Below are positions 34,454 to 43,053 of a stretch of DNA of 64,000 nucleotides, in pieces; position 1 is the stretch's first letter, and each line of letters begins with the position of its first letter. The translations under genes and the position numbers were made by a program. Source of the DNA: an uncultured Candidatus Melainabacteria bacterium (GTDB taxonomy: Bacteria; Cyanobacteriota; Vampirovibrionia; Gastranaerophilales; Gastranaerophilaceae); the NCBI GenBank assembly GCA_947525005.1, contig CANNUY010000001.1, forward strand, positions 248,001 to 312,000, given 5' to 3'. The notes below the pieces were generated by a model. The model ran no database searches. It saw only the letters and a list, made by a program, of their open reading frames with translations, and was not told where the DNA came from.

Positions 34454-34687
34454 TTATGAAAAAATAAGCAATAATGCAATAAATAAAGCATAAATTGAAG
34501 TTGCTTCTGCAAGACCAGCACCAATGATGAAGTTTTTGAAAGCTTCTGCTTTAATTTCAGGTTGTCTAGCGATAGCGTCTAAAACACCTTTTGTAGCAAT
34601 CCCTAAACCAAGACCACCACCAAGTACACCAAGTGCTGCAATACCTGCACCTAATTTTGATGCGTCAAATGCTTGTTCTACTGCCAT
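34454..34687 (-). CDS. atpE: ATP synthase c subunit
   Basis: A 77-residue hairpin proteolipid of the rotor ring: GAGIAALGVLGGGLGLGIA, the polar loop ARQPE, and the second helix with the ion-carrying Glu in GAGLAEATSIYALFIALLL. The sodium-site residues of Na+-translocating enzymes (Gln in helix 1, Glu-Ser in helix 2) are Leu and Glu-Ala here, so proton coupling is likely (inference from family comparison). Shine-Dalgarno GGAGAAAA precedes the ATG. Confidence 0.97.
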   Translation of the reverse strand: MAVEQAFDASKLGAGIAALGVLGGGLGLGIATKGVLDAIARQPEIKAEAFKNFIIGAGLAEATSIYALFIALLLIFS

Positions 34688-34746
34688 AATTTTTCTCCTT
34701 TTATTCTTAATTTAACTTTTTATTTTTATTTAAGTTTACAACTTCT

Positions 34747-35448
34747 TTAATGTTCTTCTGCAACTGACATCGTTATATATGTTGATGACAATAATGCAAA
34801 TACAAGTGCTTGGATTAGAGCAACAAACAACTCAAATAGCATAAATGGTAACGGTAAGAAACACGCTACCATACCAACGAATGTTGCAATCATAATTTCG
34901 CCTGCAAGAATATTCGCAAAAAGTCGGAGTGCTAAAGAAAATGGTCTTACAAAAAGTTCTAAAGTATCAATCAATGTGATAATTAAATCTCCCATTGACC
35001 AACCTTTAAAGAAGTATTTTGAACCGTTTACCTTAACGCCGTAGTACATACAATATAAAGCAACTACAATAGCCATCGCAGCTGTCATATTAATATCATT
35101 GTTTGGCGAAGCAAGTTCACCGTGTGCTAAATGCACTATCTTAAACGGGATTTGTCCTACAAGGTTTGCTGTCAAGATGAACATAAATAATGTCAAAATC
35201 AAAGGATTATGTTTTTTTGACTCTTGTTCACCCATACTACCTGCAGTTATGCCTGAAAAATATTTTATAATAGATTCGCCAACAAACTGTAGTTTTGTAG
35301 GAATAATTGATGCGTTTTTAACTATCAAAATAGCGCCTAGCAAGAGAATGCCCATTGACAACCACATTGTTAGTATAGTATCGAAATTGACACTTATTGC
35401 ATGGTTACAAATTATCTTTGAAACTACCCAATGGCTACTTTCACTCAT
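34747..35448 (-). CDS. atpB: ATP synthase a subunit
   Basis: A 233-residue membrane protein that carries protons to the c ring. The key Arg lies in FSLALRLFANILAGE, and the last helices read LPFMLFELFVALIQALVFALLSSTYI. It is the first gene of the cluster; no atpI is seen upstream. AGAGAGGG precedes the ATG. The 60-base gap to atpE is short, so they are co-transcribed. Confidence 0.95.
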   Translation of the reverse strand: MSESSHWVVSKIICNHAISVNFDTILTMWLSMGILLLGAILIVKNASIIPTKLQFVGESIIKYFSGITAGSMGEQESKKHNPLILTLFMFILTANLVGQIPFKIVHLAHGELASPNNDINMTAAMAIVVALYCMYYGVKVNGSKYFFKGWSMGDLIITLIDTLELFVRPFSLALRLFANILAGEIMIATFVGMVACFLPLPFMLFELFVALIQALVFALLSSTYITMSVAEEH

Positions 35449-35530
35449 GCAAACCCTCTCTTTAACATAACATTATCATACTTAATATTCGCTCATATGA
35501 TAACATACTTAAAAAGATAATGCAATAAAA

Positions 35531-37252
35531 TTAAACATTTGCCATAACATCAAAGATATCAATAAACTGGCATTTTGTAGTGTCAAAAACGCCTTTATCA
35601 GTTATTTTAAGTTCTGGTATAACAGGAAGTGGCAAAAATCCCATTGGCATAAAAGCGTCCTCAAGTTCGCAACCAAGAGATTTTGTTGCTCTTGCTAATT
35701 CTTCACCTTTTTCAATTACATAATCTGAATCTTTATCAGAAATCAAACCTGCAACAGGTAATGGCAAGTGTGATATAACTTCACCATTATTAACAACAAT
35801 CTTACCACCGTGAGATTTAATCAAAGCAACAGCTGCCTTGTACATATCTTCATCATTTGTACCAATGATAACCATATTGTGTGAATCGTGAGCAACAGTT
35901 GATGCAATCGCACCTGATTTAAGTTTAAACCCTTTAACAAAGCCTTTACCAATATTTCCACTCGCTCTGTGACGTTCAATAACACAAATTTTTAATGTAT
36001 CATCTTCTATATTACTTTCTGCAAATCCGTCAACTACACGAATTTTTGAAACAACACTCTTTGTTAAAAGTTGTTTTGGTATAAGTTGAATAGCTCGAAC
36101 TGTATCAGATTTAGCTTCAATTTTGAAATCATCGTACTCAATCCATTTAACATTCACAGAATTTCTTACACCCATAATTTCTTTTCTTTCAGAGTGATTA
36201 ACCAAGTGACCTTTATTTGCAACAAGTTCACCATTTTTGAATACTAATTCAGGTTCAAAATCAACAAGGTTAGGGAATACCAAGAAATCAGCCTTGTATC
36301 CAGGTGCAATTGCACCCAAGTTTTTGATATTGAAATATTCTGCTGTGTTCAAACTTGCCATTTGAATAGCTTTGATTGGGTCAACACCGTATTCTACAGA
36401 CTTTTTAACCATACCGTTTATATGTGTGCTTAAATCTTCTGGGTGTCTATCATCAGTAACAAAGATACATTTTCTTGTATTAGCCTTTACTAATAATGGC
36501 AACAATGCTTCTAAATCCTTTGCGGCTGTTCCTTCTCTAATCATTAAGTACATACCAAGTCTAAGTTTTTCGTGAGCTTCTTCTGGCATAGTACATTCGT
36601 GGTCTGATGAAACACCACTTGCAATATAAGCGCACAAATCTTTGCCTGATAAACATGGTGCGTGACCATCAATTTTTTTGTTATACATTTTTGCTAAATC
36701 AAGTTTAGCCATAACATTTTTATCTAAATTTAAAACCCCAGGGTAGTTCATCATTTCTGCCAAACCAAGAACCCAAGGCTTGTCTATTAACAAAGATAAA
36801 TCGTAACTATTTAAGTCAAAACCTGATGTTTCAAAAGGTGTTGCAGGAACGCAAGATGGCAACATTGTATAAACGTCAAGAGGAAGTCCTTGAACAGCTT
36901 CGTGCATAAAACTAATCCCGTGAAGTCCAAGAACGTTTGAAATTTCATGTGGGTCAATGATTACTGTTGTTGTACCGCAAGGAACAACCATTTTAGCGAA
37001 CTCATCAGGTAACAACATTGAACTTTCAATATGGACGTGACCGTCAATGAACGATGGTGAAACATAAGCACCATTAAGGTCTATTGTTTTTTCTCCTTCA
37101 TAGTTTTCACCAATACCTGCAATTATACCGTCAGCTATTGCAATATCTGATGTGTGAATTTCTTCTGATAGCACGTTTACTATTCTAGCGTTTTTAATAA
37201 CTAAATCTGCTTTTTCTATTCCTCGTGCTACTTTAATTATACGTTCGTCCAT
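35531..37252 (-). CDS. ade: Adenine deaminase
   Basis: A 573-residue amidohydrolase converting adenine to hypoxanthine and ammonia in purine salvage. Metal-site segments are SFIDGHVHIESSML, KIDGHAPCLSGKDL, SGVSSDHECT and CIFVTDDRHPEDL; the C-terminal ADE domain (TVAHDSHNMVIIGTNDEDMY, EDAFMPMGFLPLPVIPEL) is complete and distinguishes it from other amidohydrolases. AGAGGTGAT precedes the ATG. The unit seems monocistronic; the multi-GntR regulator upstream on the same strand is separated by 180 bases. Confidence 0.96.
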   Translation of the reverse strand: MDERIIKVARGIEKADLVIKNARIVNVLSEEIHTSDIAIADGIIAGIGENYEGEKTIDLNGAYVSPSFIDGHVHIESSMLLPDEFAKMVVPCGTTTVIIDPHEISNVLGLHGISFMHEAVQGLPLDVYTMLPSCVPATPFETSGFDLNSYDLSLLIDKPWVLGLAEMMNYPGVLNLDKNVMAKLDLAKMYNKKIDGHAPCLSGKDLCAYIASGVSSDHECTMPEEAHEKLRLGMYLMIREGTAAKDLEALLPLLVKANTRKCIFVTDDRHPEDLSTHINGMVKKSVEYGVDPIKAIQMASLNTAEYFNIKNLGAIAPGYKADFLVFPNLVDFEPELVFKNGELVANKGHLVNHSERKEIMGVRNSVNVKWIEYDDFKIEAKSDTVRAIQLIPKQLLTKSVVSKIRVVDGFAESNIEDDTLKICVIERHRASGNIGKGFVKGFKLKSGAIASTVAHDSHNMVIIGTNDEDMYKAAVALIKSHGGKIVVNNGEVISHLPLPVAGLISDKDSDYVIEKGEELARATKSLGCELEDAFMPMGFLPLPVIPELKITDKGVFDTTKCQFIDIFDVMANV

Positions 37253-37338
37253 GTTATCACCTCTTTTTGAAATATTTTATATTGTAAACGCAAAAAAGTA
37301 AAGCTAAGGTTTTGTTGAATTTGGTATGTTGCTGAATA

Positions 37339-37361
37339 AACGTCATTATGAGTTGTAATGA
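37339..37361. repeat. Hairpin dyad between ade and the GntR-type regulator
   Basis: CGTCATTA and TAATGACG with a seven-base loop. The arm equals the terminal CGTCATT of the element at 44458, so it is probably a remnant of the same repeat family. It may act as terminator of the regulator gene. Confidence 0.5.
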
Positions 37362-37432
37362 CGGATTAAAATTATCCAGTAGTGAAAACGGGTTTGGAAT
37401 GATGCATGAGGTGGCACGCATTATGAAAAATC

Positions 37433-38533
37433 TTATCTATTTATCGCAAGCCATCTGTAAGCTTGTTCTGTTGATTCTGGCATGCCAATAACGTATGTTC
37501 CACCATAACGTCCACGTGCAAATCTCAAAATTCCTTGTTTGGCTAAGTTGTTTAAAGCTTTTCTAATTGTGTTCTTGTTTACATCTAAAACTTCTGACAA
37601 TTCATTGATTGATGGTAGTTTTGAGCCAATGTCATAATTATTTATAATAATGTTTTTTATCTTGTTCTGTATTTTTTCGTAATGATAAAATGCTGTTTCT
37701 TGTGCAGGTGCAAAAATTGACATTTCACGTCTTGGTTCAACTGCTGGGTTTTGAGAGTTGCTTATAACAGTTGTGCCATAAGAACCACGTCTTGTTAATA
37801 ACATCTTTTCTTTTACCAACGCTTGTATTGCATTGTGCATTGTCTTCATACTTACATTGAACTCTTTTGCTAATTCTTCGTTTGCAGGTAGTCTATCTCC
37901 GATTGAGTAGTTTGAGCAAATATGTTGTTTTAAATCGTTTGTGATTTTACTTACAAGTGTTTCTTCATCTGCATTTTCGTTTATTATAAATTGATTGTTT
38001 ATCACAATTAGATTTTTCTTTTCATCATATTTTACAATTCCATCTGTAATAAGTTTTGAAATCGCTGACATAACAGTATTTACTGTCATATTAATTTCTC
38101 TAGCAAGTTGTCTGGTTGCAGGCATTTGTGAACCTACTTCCATTTTATTTGTTAAAATATAGTTTTTGATATGTTCTTCTGCAATATCTTTTTTAGAAGT
38201 ACGTTTTCTTAATTCTGATGCGTTATCATTTTTATCTTTAATTATAGAGCCAATTTTTTGTTTTGAATAAATATACTCTCTGTCTTCAAGTATTTTTAAA
38301 ACATTTTGGATAGTCCCAAGACTAACTCCAAGATAGTAGGCTAAATCAGACTTTTTAGGTAATAAATCACCAATTTTTGCAACATTTGTTTTTAACGCTG
38401 TATCAATGCTTTTCATTATCAAGTTAGCTATAGTTTCTGTTTTGTTACTGTTTTGAAGGTTTGGTACACTCATATTCATATCAGATACTTTTAAGTGTCT
38501 AAGTTCGTTTTTCTTGTATGTTACGTAAGTCAT
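37433..38533 (-). CDS. Regulator made of four tandem GntR-type winged helices
   Basis: A 366-residue protein with four similar DNA-binding modules and no effector domain: residues ~30-99 (IGDLLPKKSDLAYYLGVS), ~116-179 (VGSQMPATRQLAREINMT), ~190-257 (IGDRLPANEELAKEFNVS) and ~285-350 (IGSKLPSINELSEVLDVN). Each has the GntR pattern of a G-x-x-L/M-P turn, recognition helix and a wing ending in a G-rich strand (RRGSYGTTVI, ARGRYGGTYVI in modules 3 and 4). Normal GntR regulators have one such module plus a ligand domain. Modules 1 and 2 have worn wings. The ATG has GAGGCG upstream. Target genes unknown; autoregulation through the dyad at 38615 is suggested. Confidence 0.88.
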   Translation of the reverse strand: MTYVTYKKNELRHLKVSDMNMSVPNLQNSNKTETIANLIMKSIDTALKTNVAKIGDLLPKKSDLAYYLGVSLGTIQNVLKILEDREYIYSKQKIGSIIKDKNDNASELRKRTSKKDIAEEHIKNYILTNKMEVGSQMPATRQLAREINMTVNTVMSAISKLITDGIVKYDEKKNLIVINNQFIINENADEETLVSKITNDLKQHICSNYSIGDRLPANEELAKEFNVSMKTMHNAIQALVKEKMLLTRRGSYGTTVISNSQNPAVEPRREMSIFAPAQETAFYHYEKIQNKIKNIIINNYDIGSKLPSINELSEVLDVNKNTIRKALNNLAKQGILRFARGRYGGTYVIGMPESTEQAYRWLAINR

Positions 38534-38570
38534 AATCGCCTCATTATTAGTTAATACTTCTACAATTCAT

Positions 38571-38576
38571 AGTGTA
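38571..38576 (-). promoter_or_regulatory. Extended -10 of the four-module regulator gene
   Basis: TACACT preceded by TGG on the minus strand, with a TTGTTT-like -35 about 17 bases upstream; leader of roughly 30 bases. Confidence 0.45.
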
Positions 38577-38614
38577 CCATAAATAAAAAAACAAACATAC
38601 TTCAAGAATATGAT

Positions 38615-38639
38615 TTTTACATTTGTTAATAATGTAAAA
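38615..38639. promoter_or_regulatory. 9-bp dyad upstream of the regulator promoter, possible operator
   Basis: TTTTACATT and AATGTAAAA separated by seven bases, about 40 bases upstream of the -10 box. GntR proteins bind such palindromes, and autoregulation is common; alternatively it is part of the 3' region of tsaC. Confidence 0.35.
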
Positions 38640-38662
38640 GTAGTCAGGTTATTAGTTTTTGT

Positions 38663-38688
38663 CGTGTTCAATCAAGTTGTTGAACACG
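38663..38688. terminator. Hairpin after tsaC, shared with 62682
   Basis: CGTGTTCAA and TTGAACACG form a 9-bp stem 12 bases beyond the tsaC stop codon. The same GTCGTGTT...GAACACGA unit recurs downstream of secA at 62682-62711. No good T-tract, so termination is tentative. Confidence 0.45.
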
Positions 38689-38700
38689 AGACACATATCG

Positions 38701-39288
38701 TTACTCAATCACAATATCGCCTTGTCTGAATATCTTAACTTCATCATCAAAAACACCTGCGACAGTTGATGCAGTACCTTTTGATTTTAATCCGTAATCT
38801 TTGACAACATAATCAACCTCATCGCCAATATATTCAACTGCCTCGTCATAAGTTAATGCAGGTGGACAAGAAGAAATATTTGCACTTGTTGTTGCTAAAA
38901 CGCCACCGTCTATGCATTTACATATCTCTTGAAAAACTTCATTATCAGGGACTCTTATCCCTACAGTATCAAGGTTTGAGGTGATATAATTAGGTGCTTG
39001 TTCTTCTTTTTTTAAAACAAGCGTTAATGCACCAGGAAAATATGATTTAATGAGCTTATGCGCTTCTTTTGGTAATGGTTTGACGTATTTTAACAGTGGA
39101 TAAATATCATAAGACATTAATATTAAAGGTTTTTTCCCGTCACGATGTTTAATATCATAAATTTTTTTAACGGCTTTTTCACTTTCTGGCAAACAACCTA
39201 CACCCCATACGGTGTCTGTCACAAACGCAATAACTCCATCGTTTGCCAAAATTTCTTTGATTTTCTTTTGTTCTTCAAGTTCCAACAT
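38701..39288 (-). CDS. tsaC: Threonylcarbamoyl-AMP synthase (TsaC/YrdC family)
   Basis: A 195-residue YrdC-fold enzyme that makes threonylcarbamoyl-AMP for the universal t6A37 tRNA modification. Core motifs: GVIAFVTDTVWGVGC, IYDIKHRDGKKPLILM, SYFPGALTLVLKKE, GIRVPDNEVFQEI, LATTSANISSCPPALTYDEA and STVAGVFDDEVKIFRQGDI. It is the short form without the Sua5 C-terminal domain. The ATG at 39288 overlaps the stop of the TPR gene (TAATG) with AAGGA ahead; an earlier in-frame codon at 39327 lies inside that gene and is not needed. Confidence 0.94.
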   Translation of the reverse strand: MLELEEQKKIKEILANDGVIAFVTDTVWGVGCLPESEKAVKKIYDIKHRDGKKPLILMSYDIYPLLKYVKPLPKEAHKLIKSYFPGALTLVLKKEEQAPNYITSNLDTVGIRVPDNEVFQEICKCIDGGVLATTSANISSCPPALTYDEAVEYIGDEVDYVVKDYGLKSKGTASTVAGVFDDEVKIFRQGDIVIE

Positions 39289-41045
39289 TATGATATCCTT
39301 CTTATCATTTCGTGTGCTTCTTCGCATTCAGGGAAGAAATTTGTTAGTTCGTCTAAAGTTTTTAGTGCATCTTCGTTTTGTTCTAATTTTTCTTGGCACT
39401 TTGCTTTGCTTAGCATTAAAGATACATTTTTTGAATTTTCTTTTAAAAGTGCATCAAAAATATTTAATGCTTTTTCAAATTCGCCTAATTCGTAATATGT
39501 TAGTGCTAAAAGATTTTTAGTTTCTTTATCTCTATTTTGTTCTAAAGATTTGATAAAATAAATTTTTGCACAATCATAATCTTTTAATGAGAAATAAATT
39601 CGTCCTGCAACAAACTGAATATATTCGTGTTCAGGTTCATCTTCTAAAGCACTTTCAATCAGTTCCTTAGCGTTTTCGAGTTCATTAAGTTCAATTTTAT
39701 TTAGTGCCCATAAAGATTTTGCAACCACATCATCTTTGATATCTAGTGATTTTTGATAATATTCATCAGCTTTTTGGTATTCAGAAATTGAATACAAGAA
39801 GTTTGCATATTCAAGTAATATGTCAAAGTTTTCAGGTTCAAGTTTTAATGCTATATCAAATTCATCTTTTGCATAATCAAATAATCTTTGATTTAAGTAG
39901 ATTATACCTAAATCTTTGTGAGCCATAGCGTTATCTGGGTTCATGCCTATAACTTTTTTAAAGATTTTTTCAGCAGTAGCCGTATCATAGAGCTGTGTTG
40001 ATAAAATTGCATATTGATATAATGTTTCTGAAGTTGGAGAGGCTTTTAGAATGATGTTATCATAAAGTGTTTTAGCTTTACGTAGCTCTCTAACCTCAAT
40101 ATATAAATTCGCTAATTTTTGTGCCATTGTAACTGATTTAGGGTTTCTTGTTGTCAAAATCTTAAGGATTGCAATAGCGTGTTCATAATCGTGCAACAAT
40201 TCATAACAGGTCGCTAAATTATATTGGAACGAATCTTTTTCAGGGTGTAAAATAGCTAATGTTTTATAATGTTTTAAAGCGTTAGGTATTTGTCCTGCTT
40301 TTAATTCGGATAACGCCAATGATATTAAGTAGTTTTCTTGGTTATCAAGTGCATACGCTTTTGCAAAATAGTCACTTGCTTGTGCGTGTTTATTTTGGAT
40401 TTGATAGATTGATGCAATATTATAAAAAGCAACAGAATCGTTAGGGTTTAACTTGATTGCTTTTTGGTAACATTCAATGGATTTTTCTCGGTTTCCTGTT
40501 AAAAGATAGGCTGTTCCTAGATTGTTATAAATTTGTGAGTGTTCAGGATTTAATTCTAAGGCTTTTTCAAGATATTCAATCCCTTGATTATATAGTTTTA
40601 AGGTTACAGATGCTGTTCCAATTAAATAATCGAAAGTGTAATCAGTTGAATCTATTTGTTTTGCTTGATGAGCAACTTTTATTGCGCTTTCTTCTTTCCC
40701 TGTTTTCATATATATAATACATAAGTTTTTGTATGCATCTACGAAGTTTTCTCGAAGTTCAAGCACTTTTACATAGCATCTTTCAGCGTCTTCAAGTTCT
40801 CCAAGATTGTCATAGCAGTTACCTAAATAAAATAAGGTTGTTGCATCATCTGGCAATAGTTTTGTCGCTTTTAAAAAGTTTTCTTTTGCTTCTTTAAACT
40901 GATTGAGATTGACATTAACAAGTCCTAAAAGTTTTAGTGCTTCTGGGTCGTTTGAATTTTCTTCTGTATATTTAATCAATCTTGTTTTTGCTTCTTCATA
41001 ACTTTTTTCTGATATTAAATCTTGGATTAAATCTATTTCACTCAT
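39288..41045 (-). CDS. Large tetratricopeptide-repeat protein
   Basis: A 585-residue protein made almost wholly of TPR units (about 15): typical ones are TLFYLGNCYDNLGELEDAE, YNNLGTAYLLTGNREKSIE and AHKDLGIIYLNQRLFDYAKD. No signal peptide, transmembrane helix or catalytic domain, so it is a cytoplasmic scaffold whose partner is unknown. It is the third gene of a tightly overlapping run: WYL regulator 2, WYL regulator 1, this protein, tsaC, each with starts overlapping the preceding stop. Confidence 0.9.
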   Translation of the reverse strand: MSEIDLIQDLISEKSYEEAKTRLIKYTEENSNDPEALKLLGLVNVNLNQFKEAKENFLKATKLLPDDATTLFYLGNCYDNLGELEDAERCYVKVLELRENFVDAYKNLCIIYMKTGKEESAIKVAHQAKQIDSTDYTFDYLIGTASVTLKLYNQGIEYLEKALELNPEHSQIYNNLGTAYLLTGNREKSIECYQKAIKLNPNDSVAFYNIASIYQIQNKHAQASDYFAKAYALDNQENYLISLALSELKAGQIPNALKHYKTLAILHPEKDSFQYNLATCYELLHDYEHAIAILKILTTRNPKSVTMAQKLANLYIEVRELRKAKTLYDNIILKASPTSETLYQYAILSTQLYDTATAEKIFKKVIGMNPDNAMAHKDLGIIYLNQRLFDYAKDEFDIALKLEPENFDILLEYANFLYSISEYQKADEYYQKSLDIKDDVVAKSLWALNKIELNELENAKELIESALEDEPEHEYIQFVAGRIYFSLKDYDCAKIYFIKSLEQNRDKETKNLLALTYYELGEFEKALNIFDALLKENSKNVSLMLSKAKCQEKLEQNEDALKTLDELTNFFPECEEAHEMIRRIS

Positions 41046-41982
41046 TTTCTTTTTTTACCTTCTTTATTTTTTCTTTTTGTTTTGTAACTTCTTCTGTTAA
41101 TAGTTTTTGTGATTTTCTTGAACTATCAATATTATAATTCGCTAAAGAGTCATTAATAACATCTTTAAATTTTTTCAGAAAATCTGATGGGCCAATGACT
41201 TTGCATAAACTATCATAACGCAATAGTCTGTGAATAAGAACTGTTCTGTCCTCATATTCATTTAAAATTACTATTGTACCATCATCTTTATATTTTATTA
41301 TTCTTTCGTTTTCTCTTAACTGATAACGCTCTGCTAAATTTCCGTATAACTCAAAAGTTACTCCTGAGTTAGAAAAATCTATTTTTGATTTTTTGCTTAA
41401 GAGTTCAACATTATATATGTGTTCTGGGTTAATTTCAGTTGAGCCGTCTTTATTTGAAGCAATAAAGAAATATTTTCCGTTATTTATTTTTATATCTCTT
41501 AGGAAGAATTTTTCTTTATGGTCATCAAAAAATGTAATAATAACTTCTGTATTTGTTTTATAAGCGTATTCAAGGCTTTTAATAACATTGAAGTTGTGGC
41601 TTGATAACAAACCATTCCCTGATTTATAAAATGACAAATGGATTTTATCAAAAAATTTTTCAATGGTGTAATTCATGTTATCAAGTGCAATTTTTGAACC
41701 AACAGATTTTATATCATATAAGAGTTGGGTATCTAGGTTAGAAAATTTCATTCCAAGAGGAAAATTTATTATACAATAGCGCTTGTTAAGTTTTTGGATA
41801 TCAATTCCACAAGCTCTTAGAGTATGAATATATTTTGAAACGATATAGTTGTTGTATGGTCCATAACCAACAGATTCCAACTCTGCCACTAGTTCTGGCA
41901 TAGTCAAATTGTTATGAAACAAACATAATAGAGTTTGTAGAACTCTATATGATGCGATGTTCATCTTTTTTGCTATTGGCAT
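41038..41982 (-). CDS. WYL-domain transcriptional regulator, second of a pair
   Basis: A 314-residue protein with an N-terminal winged-helix-like segment (SYRVLQTLLCLFHNNLTMPE, residues ~11-75) and a WYL-like domain (about 150-225; KYFFIASNKDGSTEINPEHI), then a WCX-like C-terminal region ending in a Lys-rich tail. Such tandem WYL regulators include PafB/PafC, which control DNA-damage genes in actinobacteria. AAGGA stands seven bases before the ATG at 41982, so the 38-base overlap with the upstream gene appears real. The pair probably forms a heterodimer (inference). Confidence 0.78.
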   Translation of the reverse strand: MPIAKKMNIASYRVLQTLLCLFHNNLTMPELVAELESVGYGPYNNYIVSKYIHTLRACGIDIQKLNKRYCIINFPLGMKFSNLDTQLLYDIKSVGSKIALDNMNYTIEKFFDKIHLSFYKSGNGLLSSHNFNVIKSLEYAYKTNTEVIITFFDDHKEKFFLRDIKINNGKYFFIASNKDGSTEINPEHIYNVELLSKKSKIDFSNSGVTFELYGNLAERYQLRENERIIKYKDDGTIVILNEYEDRTVLIHRLLRYDSLCKVIGPSDFLKKFKDVINDSLANYNIDSSRKSQKLLTEEVTKQKEKIKKVKKENE

Positions 41983-42901
41983 ATTTTTCCTTCATTTCTA
42001 ATAATTTTTCTATAATTTGTTCTCGTATTTCATTAGGTTCAAGAACTGTACAGTCACTTCCAAAACTAAGCATACGTTGTATAGCAATAAAATCGTTGTA
42101 ATATCTTCCTTCGATAATTGCTTTGTCGTCTTGAGTTTCAATAATAGATTCGTTTTCTTCTAACGGGTGGAGATAACTCCTTGTTAGACTGAATTTTACA
42201 TAGCTGTCCAACCCAAATAAAGAACTTTTATCAAAAAATTTGCATAAAATTTTACGAATTTTAGATACTCTTAAAAAAGTTCGTTTTTTAAAGGTGTGGT
42301 TGTAGCAGAACGCATAAAGTTTTTCGCTTCTTAACCCTAGTCGTTCAAGCGTAATGTCATATATTTCTGTTCTTTTTGAAGTTACTGCATATTCTATTTT
42401 GATTTTATTATGGTGTTTTTCATCGGAAACAAGTTCTTTTATTAAATTTATATCCATACCCTTTAGGATAGAGATTCCTAACAACGATTCTTTTGCTTCT
42501 TCAGAACTTACGATTTGTGCAAGTTTTAAAAACAAATAGTGATAATTTAACAATGTTTCAGGAGAGCAAGTTTTGGTTATTTGTTTGTATGCTTCTTTTA
42601 AAAAGAAAATCTCCATCGGCATCATTTTAACTTTAAATGGGTGTGAAAGGATTGAATATTTGTAATTATTAGTTTTGATTGCTTTACTTATTTGGCAACC
42701 TATTGCTTTTAGAGTATTCAAATCCATTCTAACGGTATCAATGGAATATTGTTCGTTTGCAAACCCACATTCTATTAAAAATTGACGAATTTCTTCAAAT
42801 GATCTAGGTTTCATCAACAGGGAAACCAAAACGAGTAAGGCTCTTGCTCCAGTTGATGAAATTTGTTTAGCTTCATCTTTATATTTTAAGTACTCTTTCA
42901 T
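41945..42901 (-). CDS. WYL-domain transcriptional regulator, first of a pair
   Basis: A 318-residue protein similar in plan to its downstream neighbour: N-terminal winged helix (GARALLVLVSLLMKPRSFEE, about 17-75), WYL domain (about 170-225; EKLYAFCYNHTFKKRTFLRV) and a C-terminal domain (FIAIQRMLSFGSDCTVLEPN), the same final pattern as VLIHRLLRYDSLCKVIGPSD in the partner. It is divergent from dnaA across a 152-base region. GGAAG precedes the ATG. Confidence 0.82.
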   Translation of the reverse strand: MKEYLKYKDEAKQISSTGARALLVLVSLLMKPRSFEEIRQFLIECGFANEQYSIDTVRMDLNTLKAIGCQISKAIKTNNYKYSILSHPFKVKMMPMEIFFLKEAYKQITKTCSPETLLNYHYLFLKLAQIVSSEEAKESLLGISILKGMDINLIKELVSDEKHHNKIKIEYAVTSKRTEIYDITLERLGLRSEKLYAFCYNHTFKKRTFLRVSKIRKILCKFFDKSSLFGLDSYVKFSLTRSYLHPLEENESIIETQDDKAIIEGRYYNDFIAIQRMLSFGSDCTVLEPNEIREQIIEKLLEMKEKYANSKKDEHRII

Positions 42902-42925
42902 CTTTTTTCTTCCGTTTTAATGGTT

Positions 42926-42934
42926 ATTTTAGCA
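42926..42934 (-). promoter_or_regulatory. Extended -10 of the WYL regulator operon
   Basis: TGCTAAAAT on the minus strand, identical to the extended -10 of the MotA-like gene at 4764-4772; no clear -35. Leader of about 20 bases with GGAAG. Confidence 0.5.
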
Positions 42935-43018
42935 TAAAATATTATATAATTTTAGAGTGAATGAAAATTAAGTAATATAAAATTATGTAAATTCATGTTT
43001 CGTTTTATGGTTGAATTT

Positions 43019-43047
43019 TTGCATGAAAAAATTGCTTATATTAAAAT
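43019..43047 (+). promoter_or_regulatory. dnaA promoter (leaderless)
   Basis: TTGCAT, 17-base spacer, TAAAAT (43042-43047). The predicted first base of the transcript is 43054, the A of the dnaA start codon. Confidence 0.6.
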
Positions 43048-43053
43048 CATTTT

